Part shown: piece after piece, positions 18,940-27,471 of the stretch
How the letters are laid out: the number at the start of each line of letters is the position of its first letter
Position numbering within the stretch: the first letter of the stretch is position 1
Origin: Terrimicrobium sacchariphilum
GTDB taxonomy: Bacteria; Verrucomicrobiota; Verrucomicrobiia; Chthoniobacterales; Terrimicrobiaceae
Assembly (NCBI RefSeq): GCF_001613545.1
Contig: NZ_BDCO01000003.1
Location: 310,001 to 374,000, forward strand
Length of the DNA: 64,000 nucleotides
Reading direction: 5' to 3'
Program-made: the position numbers and the translations under genes
Notes under the pieces: generated by a model
What the model was told of the DNA's origin: nothing
Seen by the model: only the letters and a program-made list of their open reading frames with translations
Database searches by the model: none

Positions 18940-19413
18940 ATGAGAACACTCCTCCCCAACGCAATTCGCTCGCGCGCCTGCGGCTTTAGCCTGGTGGAAA
19001 TCGTGCTCGCCATCGGTATCACCTCGTTTGCCCTCATTGCAACGCTCGGCCTCCTTCCGGTGGGACTCAACAGCCTCCGCGAATCCAGCACGCAGACCGC
19101 CGTCGCCAATATCTCCCAGTATATCCGAGGAGAGCTTCAGCAGATATCATTTAACCCCCAAGCCTCCTTCAACGTTCAAAACCTGAACTCGGCGACATAT
19201 TACTTTACCAAGGATGGAGTGAAGACGGACGCCGGTAGCGGATACTATCAGGCCAAATTTGATCTGACCAATGGCTCCGTGGGAGGAAATACCTTTAACG
19301 CCACCTCGGCCCAAAATATCAAGGTGACGCTTTCCTATCCCGCGACAGCGGCAGCCGCCGCCCGAAAAACCTTCGTTTTTTCGCTGTTCGCCGCGCGGCA
19401 ATCGAACCAGTAG
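18940..19413 (+). CDS. vccB: Verru_Chthon cassette protein B (pilin-like)
   Basis: 157 residues. The prepilin-type leader ends at CGFSLVEIVLAIGITSFALI (residues about 14-33): a Gly before Phe for cleavage and Glu at +5, followed by a hydrophobic helix. The remainder is a short pseudopilin-like head (QYIRGELQQISFNPQASF). It matches the layout of the B component of the four-gene cassette known from Verrucomicrobium and Chthoniobacter. It is the first gene of a B-C-D-A operon. The processing enzyme is likely the prepilin peptidase at 53297. The function of the cassette is not established; a pseudopilus-like secretion or surface structure is a guess. Confidence 0.8.
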   Translation: MRTLLPNAIRSRACGFSLVEIVLAIGITSFALIATLGLLPVGLNSLRESSTQTAVANISQYIRGELQQISFNPQASFNVQNLNSATYYFTKDGVKTDAGSGYYQAKFDLTNGSVGGNTFNATSAQNIKVTLSYPATAAAAARKTFVFSLFAARQSNQ

Positions 19414-19429
19414 TTCTCCACCCTGCCGT

Positions 19430-20407
19430 ATGGCTACTGCACCATTTGCGCTGTCTTCTCGCAGCCGCTTCAGAAGGGCTTTCACCATTCTGGAGATGCT
19501 GGTGGCGACGACGGTGCTCGTTCTGCTCCTTACGCTGATCGCGAGCGTATTGAGCCAGACCACATCGACGATTCGGCAGTCGACCGCCCAGGCGGATGCG
19601 TTTACCGCGGCTCGTTCGGCCTTCGACCTTGTCACCCGTCATCTCGCGCAGGCCATCCTCAATCCCTATTGGGACTACGACAGCCCTACATCGCCCACTC
19701 GCTATTTGCGGCAGTCCGATCTGCATTTTGTTGTGCGTCAAAACACAAAGGATCCCAGCAGCGGTCAGGAGGTGTTCTTTCAGGCGCCCGATGGGTTTTC
19801 CTTATCACCATCCTATCAATCTGCATCTGGCCTCCTGAACGCCTGCGGATACCGTGTGGTCTATGGCAATGACGACGCCTTTCGGGCGACGTCGGCGTCT
19901 GCCCCGAGATGGCGCTATCGGCTCATGCAGAGCCTCCAGCCTGCCGAGAGTCTCCGGGTCTTTGATGATAAGACAGTCTCCAACCCAGCGTGGATACAGT
20001 CGGCCTTGACGACGGAACTTCCGGTGACTGAGAACATCATTGCGATGATTGTCTGGCCCCGCCTTTCCGCCGGGGATGATCCCACTGGAACGACTCTTTC
20101 CTCAGACTACCAGTACAACTCCCGCGAAAACGCCGCAGCCAAGCCGCAGCCCTCCACCGCCAACCAGCTGCCGCCCACGGTTCAGATAACTCTCATCGCC
20201 ATCAGCGAAGCCTCTGCCGCGCGCATCGACACGCGATCATCGTCTGCACCAACAGAAATCGAGAGCGCGCTGGCGGGGAAGTTTACCCAAGCTTCCCAGT
20301 TTCAGCACGATCTCGACGAAGTTGCGCAAAAGTTAACCGCCAAAAACATTGCCTTTCAGATTTTCACGCTCTCGGTCGTCATGAAGGAGTCGAAATGGAG
20401 CCCGTGA
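19430..20407 (+). CDS. vccC: Verru_Chthon cassette protein C (pilin-like)
   Basis: 325 residues. The prepilin-like segment RRAFTILEMLVATTVLVLLL (about 14-33) keeps the Glu at position +5 after an Ala-Phe cleavage site, an atypical Ala instead of Gly. The head domain is large and includes TRHLAQAILNPYWDYDSP and VTENIIAMIVWPRLSAGDD, resembling minor pseudopilins of the GspJ/GspK type. It starts 16 bp after vccB and its end overlaps vccD by 13 nt, so translation is probably coupled. Confidence 0.8.
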   Translation: MATAPFALSSRSRFRRAFTILEMLVATTVLVLLLTLIASVLSQTTSTIRQSTAQADAFTAARSAFDLVTRHLAQAILNPYWDYDSPTSPTRYLRQSDLHFVVRQNTKDPSSGQEVFFQAPDGFSLSPSYQSASGLLNACGYRVVYGNDDAFRATSASAPRWRYRLMQSLQPAESLRVFDDKTVSNPAWIQSALTTELPVTENIIAMIVWPRLSAGDDPTGTTLSSDYQYNSRENAAAKPQPSTANQLPPTVQITLIAISEASAARIDTRSSSAPTEIESALAGKFTQASQFQHDLDEVAQKLTAKNIAFQIFTLSVVMKESKWSP

Positions 20408-21009
20408 TTTTTCGCCCCCGCGCCTTTTCGATCGTCGAGCTCCTGGTCGTCATCGCCATCATTAGCATCCTCATGGCGCTCACCGTTCCAGCCGTCTCCT
20501 CGCTGATCGAGAATACAAACGTGACCCGCGGAGCCCAACTCGTGGAAAGCCAGATCCAACTCGCCCGCCAGCTCGCCTCCTCCAGGAATCGGCCCGTTGA
20601 GGTCCGTCTCATCAAGGTTCCCGCGCAATCCGCCACCGGGGTCAGTGCCATTCAACTCTGGCAGATGGACCCGCCGAGTGGCGCCAATGCCGCGCAGGCT
20701 CGCCCGCTGACACGCGCGGAAATGCTTCCGACGGCGATCTGCATTTCTGAAGACGCCACTGCGGCGTCCCGTCTTTTCGCCAAATGCGGCTTTACCAACT
20801 CGATCCCCTCCGGCTCGCCCCTTTCTGGCAGTTCCTACGCCGCCTTTCAGATCTTTCCCTCGGGCCTGCTCTCTCCCTACGTGGATATGCAGACGGCTTA
20901 CATGACCGTATTGCCGACGCGAAATGCCAAGGAGACATCGCTGCCCCGCAACTACGCGATCATCCAGATCAACCCCATGACAGGAACTCCCAGCACCTAC
21001 CGGCCATAA
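20395..21009 (+). CDS. vccD: Verru_Chthon cassette protein D (pilin-like)
   Basis: 204 residues. The leader is very short: RPRAFSIVELLVVIAIISIL (about 6-25) with Glu at +5, followed by MALTVPAVSSLIENTNVTRG, a GspH-like continuation. The head ends with YAIIQINPMTGTPSTYRP. It overlaps vccC at its start and its stop codon overlaps the vccA start by one base (TAATG), the pattern of a tightly coupled operon. Confidence 0.8.
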   Translation: MEPVIFRPRAFSIVELLVVIAIISILMALTVPAVSSLIENTNVTRGAQLVESQIQLARQLASSRNRPVEVRLIKVPAQSATGVSAIQLWQMDPPSGANAAQARPLTRAEMLPTAICISEDATAASRLFAKCGFTNSIPSGSPLSGSSYAAFQIFPSGLLSPYVDMQTAYMTVLPTRNAKETSLPRNYAIIQINPMTGTPSTYRP

Positions 21010-24000
21010 TGATCCTCCCGACATTAGCAAGATCCAGGCAACGCGGCGTGGCGTTGGTGATTGTGCTCGCCATGGTGGCTCTCATCGCCGCCCTTGCCAT
21101 CGGCTTTCTCAATCGCGCCGGGTCCAATCGCAGCGCAGCCGCAAGCTATGGCGCCACCGCGACCACCCGGCAGATCGCCGACAACACAGTCAATATCGTC
21201 CAGGGACAGATCAATCTCGCCACCCAGCTTCCTGCGGGTTCCGTGTGGGCGTCTCAGCCCGGCGCCATCCGCACCTTCAAGTCCGACGGCTCGCTCGACA
21301 CCATCTATCGGCTCTACTCGGCATCATCGTTGACTGCCTCCAACTACAACGCCCTGGCGACCGATGTTCCCTCTGCCAACTGGGCTTCTGCTCCCGCGAT
21401 TTGGGTGGACCTCAATGCCCCGGCAGTGCGCACCGGCACGTCCTCCCTAAGCTATCCCATTCTCGATCCGAGATCTCCGACAGGCTCCGGCCTCCTCAAC
21501 CTCGATGGTTTTGCCCTGACAAATCCGCCGGGCTCTTCCAGCAGTCAGCCTGTTCCCATGCCAGTGCGATGGCTTTATGTTCTCCGCAATGGCGAAATCA
21601 TCGCGCCCGACAATGGCGGCTCGGGACAAATAGCCACCTTTGCCAACTCCAACGTGAAGCCAAGCGCGGACAATCCCATCGTGGGACGCACTGCCTTCTG
21701 GACCGATGACGAAAGCTGCAAGATCAACGTCAATACTGCCGGTGATGGGACCTTCTGGGACACTCCCCATGTTGACGCCCCGGACGAACACAAACTGGCA
21801 AACAGCCAGCCCATGGCCCGGGAATTCAATCGCTATCCCGGTCACCCGGCCACCACTTCGCTCAAGGCAGTCTTTACGGCTCTGGGTGTCGATCTCGGGA
21901 CCTACCCCTCGGCCATGGGGCAGACATCGAATCTCTTCAAATTGCTTCCTCGCTACAATGACGACTACGGCTCCAAGCAAGGCACAGCTACAACGACGGC
22001 CTCCTCCAATCCCGTCACCGCGAAATCTGGTCGCTTTTATTCCGGTACGGGAGAGATGCTTTTCAGCCCCGCGCGTACCAGTTCGGGATTGACGCTTTCC
22101 CAGACCGAGGTGGGGAAGTTTTTCCTCACCGCCACCAGCCGCGCGCCAGAGCTGAATCTCTTCGGCCAGCCCCGCATTGCCACCTGGCCCGTCTCGGAAA
22201 ACTCCAGCGACAGCTATCGAACTCCCGTCGATCGTCTCATCGCCTTTGCCTCCACCATCAATGGCAAGCCGTATTATTTCACCCGTCTCAATCCCCGCAG
22301 CACCACTGTTGATATTTCCCTCAATCGTAATCAGGAGCTTCTGAACTATCTCGATCGCTCCACCCAGCGCAATGTACCCGGCGTCGGCAAAAGCTTCGTC
22401 GACAAATACGGGCAGGCTGAAACCCGGCAGATTCTCACCGAGATTTTCGACTACATCCGTTGCATGAACCTGAGGGATTCGACATTAAGCGAAACCTATC
22501 AATACGCTACCCGCTCGCCTAGCGCCGCCTCAAACGAAACCTACGGACTTGGCGAGGTGACGCCGAGCATTTCAACCAGCTGGGGTACGCAAGGTTTTGG
22601 ACGATTTTATCGCATTACCGAGGTGGCGCTTGTATTCGTCGCCGTGGGGGAGGGATCCAACGGCTCGACAAGCGCCACCCCGGTCCTTTCTAGCCAGGCA
22701 GGGACGGTGGGCTATACTGGATCCCTCCCCGGTTTCACCCCGGCAAACTCCACGCGGGCCGTTCAGGCCTTCCTGGTCATGAACTTCTTCGATCCCAATT
22801 TCGGATGGAGCAGTCACTACCCCAATGCGAACATTACCGTTTCGGGGCTCAATTCCTTTAAACTTAACAACCAATCGATGGCCATGCCGGGAAGTGCATC
22901 GATCCCGCTATTTTTTACGACGCCTCCCCTTCACTCGCGCGCCTACGGGGGGCCTCTCGACTGGCGGGTTCTTCTCCGCAAGTTCGGCCCCAATTCGCCG
23001 CCGAAATCGGGAGCCTATGCGGAGTTTCCCTTCTACAGCAAGATCCTTGAGATCCCAACAGGACCGGGTTCCATGGATTTCTCCGGCGGCAAGCTGACCA
23101 TCCAGCTCTACGACGAGAAATCGAATCTCGTTTCAACCTACGACATCGACTTTCCGAGCTACTCGACGCTGCCGATTCCATCATTGCCAGTTTTTCGGCA
23201 GTTTGGCGTTAACCTCAGTGACCTCAACGATCGGTTTGGGAAGGGCTCTGCCTTATCAAACAACTTCCCGACCACGCTTATTGATCCCGCTGATGTCGTC
23301 TTCGGTGTTGTACCCTCCAAAGCAAGCGGTGACTACCGTCTCCTGGCCAGAACCAACGTCCCATCGTCAGTGTTTGTCCGTCACCCATCCGCAGGAACCC
23401 AGGCCCAGGGTTTCGGCTTTGACACCCCGGTGCTGGAGTTTAGCGGCTCCATCCGTGGCACACTATACGATCCCGCTCTTCTCCAGAACCGGAAGCCCTT
23501 TGTCCCTGCCACCGTGCAGGGGGCATTCGTGGGTGGATCATCGAATATTCCGGGCGACTGGGATAATGGATTTGGAAGACGGCTCGATGGCCCCTTCATC
23601 AACAAACCGGATGAGGGAACAATCTATAATGCCGGTACAGAAGACCCGTATTTCAAAACGGACTACGGCGAAACCGCCATTGGAGCCTCGTTCTTTTCCG
23701 CCAATCGCCAGGTGCCATCGCCTGCGATGTTCGGCTCGCTCCCGACGGGGGTCCTGTCAATGAAACCCTGGCAGACCCTGCTTTTCCGCCCCGGGCCAAC
23801 AGGGCATCCCGGATCGGATGACCCCAGGGATCACTATCTGCTCGATCTCTTCTGGATGCCCGTCGCCGAACCCTACGCTATCAGCGAACCCTTCTCCACC
23901 GCAGGAAAGGTCAATATGAATTACCAGATCCTGCCCTTTACCTATATCACTCGCAACACCGCTCTCCGCGCCGTCCTCAGTCCCGAGAAGGTCGCTCAGA

Positions 24001-24530
24001 TCGGCAAGGTTTCCGGTGCCTACACCCGCGTAATTTCAGGCTCTGCGCGATCATCACTGAACCTCAATGACACGGACGGAACCCTGCGTCAGTTCAAAGA
24101 GCGTTTTTCACAAGGCGACATCTTCCGCTCCGCCACGGAAATCTGCGACATCTTCCTTGTCCCGTCCGGTTCATCGTGGACATCCGACTCTGCGGCGAGA
24201 ACGGCGTGGTACGGAGACAACTTCACCTACGTGGGTGACAACCTCCGCGAGCGTCCCTACGCCACGATCTACCCGCGAGTCACCACCAAGTCGAATACCT
24301 TCCGCGTCTACTACACAACTCAATCGCTGAACAATCGCTCCACCAACCCCGCCGTCTGGAATGAATCTCTCGGCGTCGTCACCGGCGAGTATCGCGGATC
24401 GACCACGATCGAGCGCTATCTCAACCCCGCCGATACCAATCTGCCGGACGCCGCGACCGATACCTCGAATCCCTCACTGGAAGGCTACTACCGCTGGAGG
24501 ATCGTCGAGCAAACAAGCTTCGCCCCCTGA
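21009..24530 (+). CDS. vccA: Verru_Chthon cassette protein A (very large protein)
   Basis: 1,173 residues. The N-terminus MILPTLARSRQRGVALVIVL is followed by one hydrophobic helix (to about residue 33) and RAGSNRSAAASYGATATTRQ, like the start of PilX/GspK-type minor pilins. The long remainder is rich in Ser, Pro and aromatic residues without a recognised domain; SCKINVNTAGDG resembles the calcium or zinc-bearing region of GspK-like proteins. It probably caps or forms a surface structure with B, C and D. The ATG at 21009 was chosen because it overlaps the vccD stop and begins just before the helix; in-frame starts further upstream lie inside vccD. Confidence 0.8.
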   Translation: MILPTLARSRQRGVALVIVLAMVALIAALAIGFLNRAGSNRSAAASYGATATTRQIADNTVNIVQGQINLATQLPAGSVWASQPGAIRTFKSDGSLDTIYRLYSASSLTASNYNALATDVPSANWASAPAIWVDLNAPAVRTGTSSLSYPILDPRSPTGSGLLNLDGFALTNPPGSSSSQPVPMPVRWLYVLRNGEIIAPDNGGSGQIATFANSNVKPSADNPIVGRTAFWTDDESCKINVNTAGDGTFWDTPHVDAPDEHKLANSQPMAREFNRYPGHPATTSLKAVFTALGVDLGTYPSAMGQTSNLFKLLPRYNDDYGSKQGTATTTASSNPVTAKSGRFYSGTGEMLFSPARTSSGLTLSQTEVGKFFLTATSRAPELNLFGQPRIATWPVSENSSDSYRTPVDRLIAFASTINGKPYYFTRLNPRSTTVDISLNRNQELLNYLDRSTQRNVPGVGKSFVDKYGQAETRQILTEIFDYIRCMNLRDSTLSETYQYATRSPSAASNETYGLGEVTPSISTSWGTQGFGRFYRITEVALVFVAVGEGSNGSTSATPVLSSQAGTVGYTGSLPGFTPANSTRAVQAFLVMNFFDPNFGWSSHYPNANITVSGLNSFKLNNQSMAMPGSASIPLFFTTPPLHSRAYGGPLDWRVLLRKFGPNSPPKSGAYAEFPFYSKILEIPTGPGSMDFSGGKLTIQLYDEKSNLVSTYDIDFPSYSTLPIPSLPVFRQFGVNLSDLNDRFGKGSALSNNFPTTLIDPADVVFGVVPSKASGDYRLLARTNVPSSVFVRHPSAGTQAQGFGFDTPVLEFSGSIRGTLYDPALLQNRKPFVPATVQGAFVGGSSNIPGDWDNGFGRRLDGPFINKPDEGTIYNAGTEDPYFKTDYGETAIGASFFSANRQVPSPAMFGSLPTGVLSMKPWQTLLFRPGPTGHPGSDDPRDHYLLDLFWMPVAEPYAISEPFSTAGKVNMNYQILPFTYITRNTALRAVLSPEKVAQIGKVSGAYTRVISGSARSSLNLNDTDGTLRQFKERFSQGDIFRSATEICDIFLVPSGSSWTSDSAARTAWYGDNFTYVGDNLRERPYATIYPRVTTKSNTFRVYYTTQSLNNRSTNPAVWNESLGVVTGEYRGSTTIERYLNPADTNLPDAATDTSNPSLEGYYRWRIVEQTSFAP

Positions 24531-24811
24531 TAGCAGAAGATGGCTTCGAAAAGTTTCTCGTCCATATCTGGAACGGAATTCGCATTAGCCTCCGGTTTGA
24601 CCGAAACCCGGTGCAGTTGCATCGCCTATTTCCGGAAGCGAACTAAAATGAAGCTTTCAGCATACCATTCGCGGTAGCCGGAGTCGGTGTTTGTACTCGC
24701 AATTAGCTCGCTTACGACTTGGTGGGCACTTCCACACAACCAACGCAGTCGCGGAAACTGCGTGCTGTGCTTCATGGAGCCTCTGTGGGGTTAGGAGTTC
24801 CACCACGATAA
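24531..24811. other. Intergenic stretch, no gene seen
   Basis: Short reading frames here lack coding character in both directions. A terminator for the cassette is expected here, but no stem followed by a T-run was recognised. Confidence 0.5.
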
Positions 24812-25105
24812 TCACCACCGCTGGGAGCGCGAACTCTCGCCGCGGGCTGCCTGCGCCGGCAGAAAGGAGTCGCGAGGCGTAGGCTCGGACTCGGAGTCCG
24901 GAGCGGGTGGGTTTTCTCTGAGATCCAAGACGTTGTCGTCCGAGGGAAGCTGGCGCTGGCTGGATCGGCCCAGGGCGTGAAGCTTGAGCCGGCACGCCAT
25001 TTCCGTGCGGGCCACCAACCTTGCGATGTCCCTGATTTCATGACCTTGCTGGTGGAAATGTAAAAGCTTCTCCACCTGTTCGGATGTCCACTTCTGGCAG
25101 GTCAT
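24812..25105 (-). CDS. Small protein with Myb/SANT-like DNA-binding segment
   Basis: 97 residues starting MTCQKWTSEQVEKLLHFHQQ. The first 50 residues have the W-x(5)-L-L spacing and helix pattern of Myb-like or GcrA-like DNA-binding domains (GHEIRDIARLVARTEMACRL as the second and third helices). The C-terminal half is polar and probably disordered. It starts just after the stop of the 49-aa frame upstream (TGA then ATG, one base between), so the two look cotranscribed. There is no clear ribosome binding site. Function unknown, possibly a small regulator. Confidence 0.45.
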   Translation of the reverse strand: MTCQKWTSEQVEKLLHFHQQGHEIRDIARLVARTEMACRLKLHALGRSSQRQLPSDDNVLDLRENPPAPDSESEPTPRDSFLPAQAARGESSRSQRW

Positions 25106-25106
25106 G

Positions 25107-25256
25107 TCAGTCGTTGTTGATTTCGCGAAGGATGAAATCCGCGCTGGCCGCGACCGCGATGGCGGTGAGCCGACCCAGCTCCTGGAGCAGGGTCTCGGCA
25201 TCGTATTCATCTTCGCCCAGGGCGGCGTGAATGTTGTGAAGCTGCTGGTGAATCAT
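25107..25256 (-). CDS. Very small protein, 49 aa, unknown
   Basis: Begins MIHQQLHNIHAALGEDEYD and ends ADFILREINND. The composition is plausible for a helical small protein. Its stop is one base from the start of the Myb-like gene. Support is the compact two-gene layout and normal codon use; no homologue is recognised, and no strong ribosome binding site is visible. Confidence 0.35.
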   Translation of the reverse strand: MIHQQLHNIHAALGEDEYDAETLLQELGRLTAIAVAASADFILREINND

Positions 25257-25524
25257 TCCGAGAGCTTCTGGCAGTGAGGTCAGTGATCTGAGCGGCGATG
25301 AGATCTTTTCTCTTGCCCACCGGATCCTGCGTCGGGCCGCTCGTCAGAGGGTATTGCCACGCGGACACGCCGCGCTGGGGCGTCTCGTCTATCTCGACGG
25401 AATTCCGCAACGCGACGTTGTGCGCCGCCTCGGAGTTTTCGAGTCAACCATCTGCCGGTGGCTCAAGGTCGTCCGCACCTATCTCCATGGAGCAGCCAAT
25501 GCAGAGGAATTCATCTTTAGATAA
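25252..25524 (+). pseudogene. Possible remnant of a sigma-like/HTH protein
   Basis: An open frame without a usable start codon ends with GIPQRDVVRRLGVFESTICR then WLKVVRTYLHG, which has the length and residue pattern of a region-4-like helix-turn-helix of ECF sigma factors. The first part (about residues 15-45) is basic. Its missing start and the absence of a sigma region 2 suggest a truncated relic. It overlaps the 49-aa gene by 5 bp on the other strand. The HTH resemblance is by eye only. Confidence 0.3.
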
Positions 25525-25660
25525 GCCAATAAGTTCCAGCCGGAGCTATTTGGCTGGTATCACAGCATAGGTGTTGACGTTGCAAAATTGAATAATGCTA
25601 TTATGTTGGCTGGTTTTGGGTGAAATTCCTCCTCTTAAAGAGGGCCTGGAGGCTCGTCGC

Positions 25661-26701
25661 CTAGTTGCTCTGCTCGTGAAGCGAGAGAGGCATTGCTGGG
25701 GAATCGAGGGGACGGAACCTAAGGCATGAGCCTTCCCTCCATGCATTTGGTATGGTTATGGACTGGGAGCGAGTTGTTATATGGATTTCGCGGTGCTGGA
25801 GATTGAGTGCGAGCGCATTCACTGCCGTCCAGCCCATGTTGGAGTAGTCCGGTCGTAGTCCCGAGTCAGTACCCCCAAAGGCATCGATGCGGCAGACATC
25901 AATGGAGTTGTCCAGCTTATATGGCCCGGTTTGAAGCCATTGTCCATTGGTTACGACTACGTCGGGTCGGCTTCTTTTGAGCCACTTTTCCAAGTTGCTA
26001 GACGAGAAATTCGATAGGGGAGGGAGGTGTGTGATTTTCGGATGCCGATACTGGAACGTGAGATAGGCGGAAAGAATTACCCAGCCGTGTCTCATCTCCT
26101 CGCGGTTGGACACAGCGAGTCCGATGCGCTTGTAGCCGCGAATTAGGAGTTCCACGAACATGGCGTGGAAGTCCTCGACGGAGTCGCGTGTGATATTAGT
26201 CAGCTTGGAATCAACGAGGGTCTGGCCAATCTCAACGGCTGCAAACTTTGACCAGTCAAACTTTAGGTGAAACGGTATGGTGGTAATGCCGGGCGAGATG
26301 ATCAAACCGCGGATGCCTCGCGCCAGGATCTGCCGGGAGAGGGCTTGCTGGTCCCTTTCCGTGGAGGGGTACGAGAAGCAGTCGAGCGTATACCCAAGTT
26401 CCCGCGCGCGCTGTGAGGCGCCGTCGCAGATCTCCTTTAGCCACGGCATGGAGGCATATCGATCCTGGGGTAGATCGGCGAGAAAGGCCAGGGTCTCGCG
26501 GTAGATGGGCTTGTCCGGTCGTCGGGCATAGGCCAGGGCGTTGGATAGGCTGGGATCGCGCACATATCCGAGTTTCTTAGCGATCGTGAGGATGCGTTTG
26601 CGGGTTTCCTGGTTCACCCCTGTCGGACCTCGCAAGGCCTTCGACACGGTATACACACTCACACCCGCCTGTCGGGCGATCTGTCTCAGGCTCACGCGCA
26701 T
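25661..26701 (-). CDS. LacI-family transcriptional regulator of the second sugar locus
   Basis: 346 residues. The HTH is SLRQIARQAGVSVYTVSKAL (4-23), followed by GVNQETRKRILTIAKKLGYV and the hinge. The effector domain shows RGIRGLIISPGITTIPFHLK and GYKRIGLAVSNREEMRHGWV. It is transcribed away from the pseudopilin and hydrolase operon. A palindrome lies against its start codon, so it probably represses itself and perhaps the divergent operon. The ATG at 26701 is the only start that keeps the whole HTH; no ribosome binding site precedes it. Confidence 0.9.
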   Translation of the reverse strand: MRVSLRQIARQAGVSVYTVSKALRGPTGVNQETRKRILTIAKKLGYVRDPSLSNALAYARRPDKPIYRETLAFLADLPQDRYASMPWLKEICDGASQRARELGYTLDCFSYPSTERDQQALSRQILARGIRGLIISPGITTIPFHLKFDWSKFAAVEIGQTLVDSKLTNITRDSVEDFHAMFVELLIRGYKRIGLAVSNREEMRHGWVILSAYLTFQYRHPKITHLPPLSNFSSSNLEKWLKRSRPDVVVTNGQWLQTGPYKLDNSIDVCRIDAFGGTDSGLRPDYSNMGWTAVNALALNLQHREIHITTRSQSITIPNAWREGSCLRFRPLDSPAMPLSLHEQSN

Positions 26702-26703
26702 GT

Positions 26704-26716
26704 GCTAACTGTTAGC
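26704..26716. promoter_or_regulatory. LacI-type operator GCTAACTGTTAGC
   Basis: A perfect 13-bp palindrome with half-sites GCTAAC and GTTAGC, a classic LacI-family half-site pattern. It begins 3 bp from the regulator's start codon, in the place of a ribosome binding site, and lies 92 bp before the pseudopilin gene. It differs from the 1-18.9 kb motif, which fits a separate regulator. Confidence 0.65.
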
Positions 26717-26807
26717 GTAAAGACCCGTTGCACTCCAAGACCAAAAACTGGAATCGTCGTCTCACCCAAGAAAACCGCTCTCACTAGCTCTCCCCCAGAG
26801 AAATTCC

Positions 26808-27449
26808 ATGATGCCCGAAATTTGCCGTTCCTCTGCGCCCCGCCGCCTTGATCAGGGCTTTACTTTGATCGAAGTGCTTGCGGTCATCGTCATCCTTGGG
26901 GTGCTTGCGGCGATGGTGATTCCCGCAATATCCTCGGTGCGGGCTCGAGGGCATGCTGTCGCGTGCATGTCTAATCTGCGGCAAGTCGGACTCGGGATGG
27001 AACTCTACCTACAGGAAAATCGCGGATACTATCCGGAGATCTACGGCAAGGGTACGGAGCCGACAAAGACGTGGATGTGGAAACTGGGGCCCTACCTGGA
27101 TTTTCCAGAAAATGCCATGGGACCCTCTCCCTTGGCCAAGGCGGCTGGGGTGTTCGTCTGCCCAGATCCATCTTTTAATCGCAAAACTCGTAACGCCTCC
27201 TACGCCTACAATGTCGCCATCGACTGGTCACCGTGGTTCTACCGGAAAAGCGCGGTGCCGGAGCCGCGCAAGACATTTCTGGTGGTTGAGGCCGATGTAA
27301 ACAGCGACTACTTCTCACCCTTTGCGACGGCTGATGTCTCGCGACGTCACCCGGGACATACCGCCAATTTCCTTTTCGTCGATGGCCATGTCGAAGCGTT
27401 GTCTCAAACCATACCGGCGACTGACACCCGCTGGCGGTGGGGGAATTAA
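26808..27449 (+). CDS. Type II secretion-like pseudopilin with C-terminal H-x-DG motif
   Basis: 213 residues. The prepilin leader ends at LDQGFTLIEVLAVIVILGVL (Gly before Phe, Glu at +5). The C-terminus has SRRHPGHTANFLFVDGHVEA, the 'H-X9-DG' hallmark of the large pseudopilin families of Planctomycetota and Verrucomicrobiota, here with ten residues between His and Asp-Gly. It is the first gene of the operon with the large hydrolase at 27472 (22-bp gap). Such pseudopilins often stand alone next to secreted enzymes; a role in export of the neighbours is inference. Confidence 0.85.
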   Translation: MMPEICRSSAPRRLDQGFTLIEVLAVIVILGVLAAMVIPAISSVRARGHAVACMSNLRQVGLGMELYLQENRGYYPEIYGKGTEPTKTWMWKLGPYLDFPENAMGPSPLAKAAGVFVCPDPSFNRKTRNASYAYNVAIDWSPWFYRKSAVPEPRKTFLVVEADVNSDYFSPFATADVSRRHPGHTANFLFVDGHVEALSQTIPATDTRWRWGN

Positions 27450-27471
27450 GGTTTATGGGAGGCTTTGTACA

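Noticed and set aside
25574-25604. Sigma-70-like promoter TTGACG ... TATTAT
   Set aside because: The spacer is 19 bp and no gene follows on that strand, so the match is probably chance in an A+T-rich spot.
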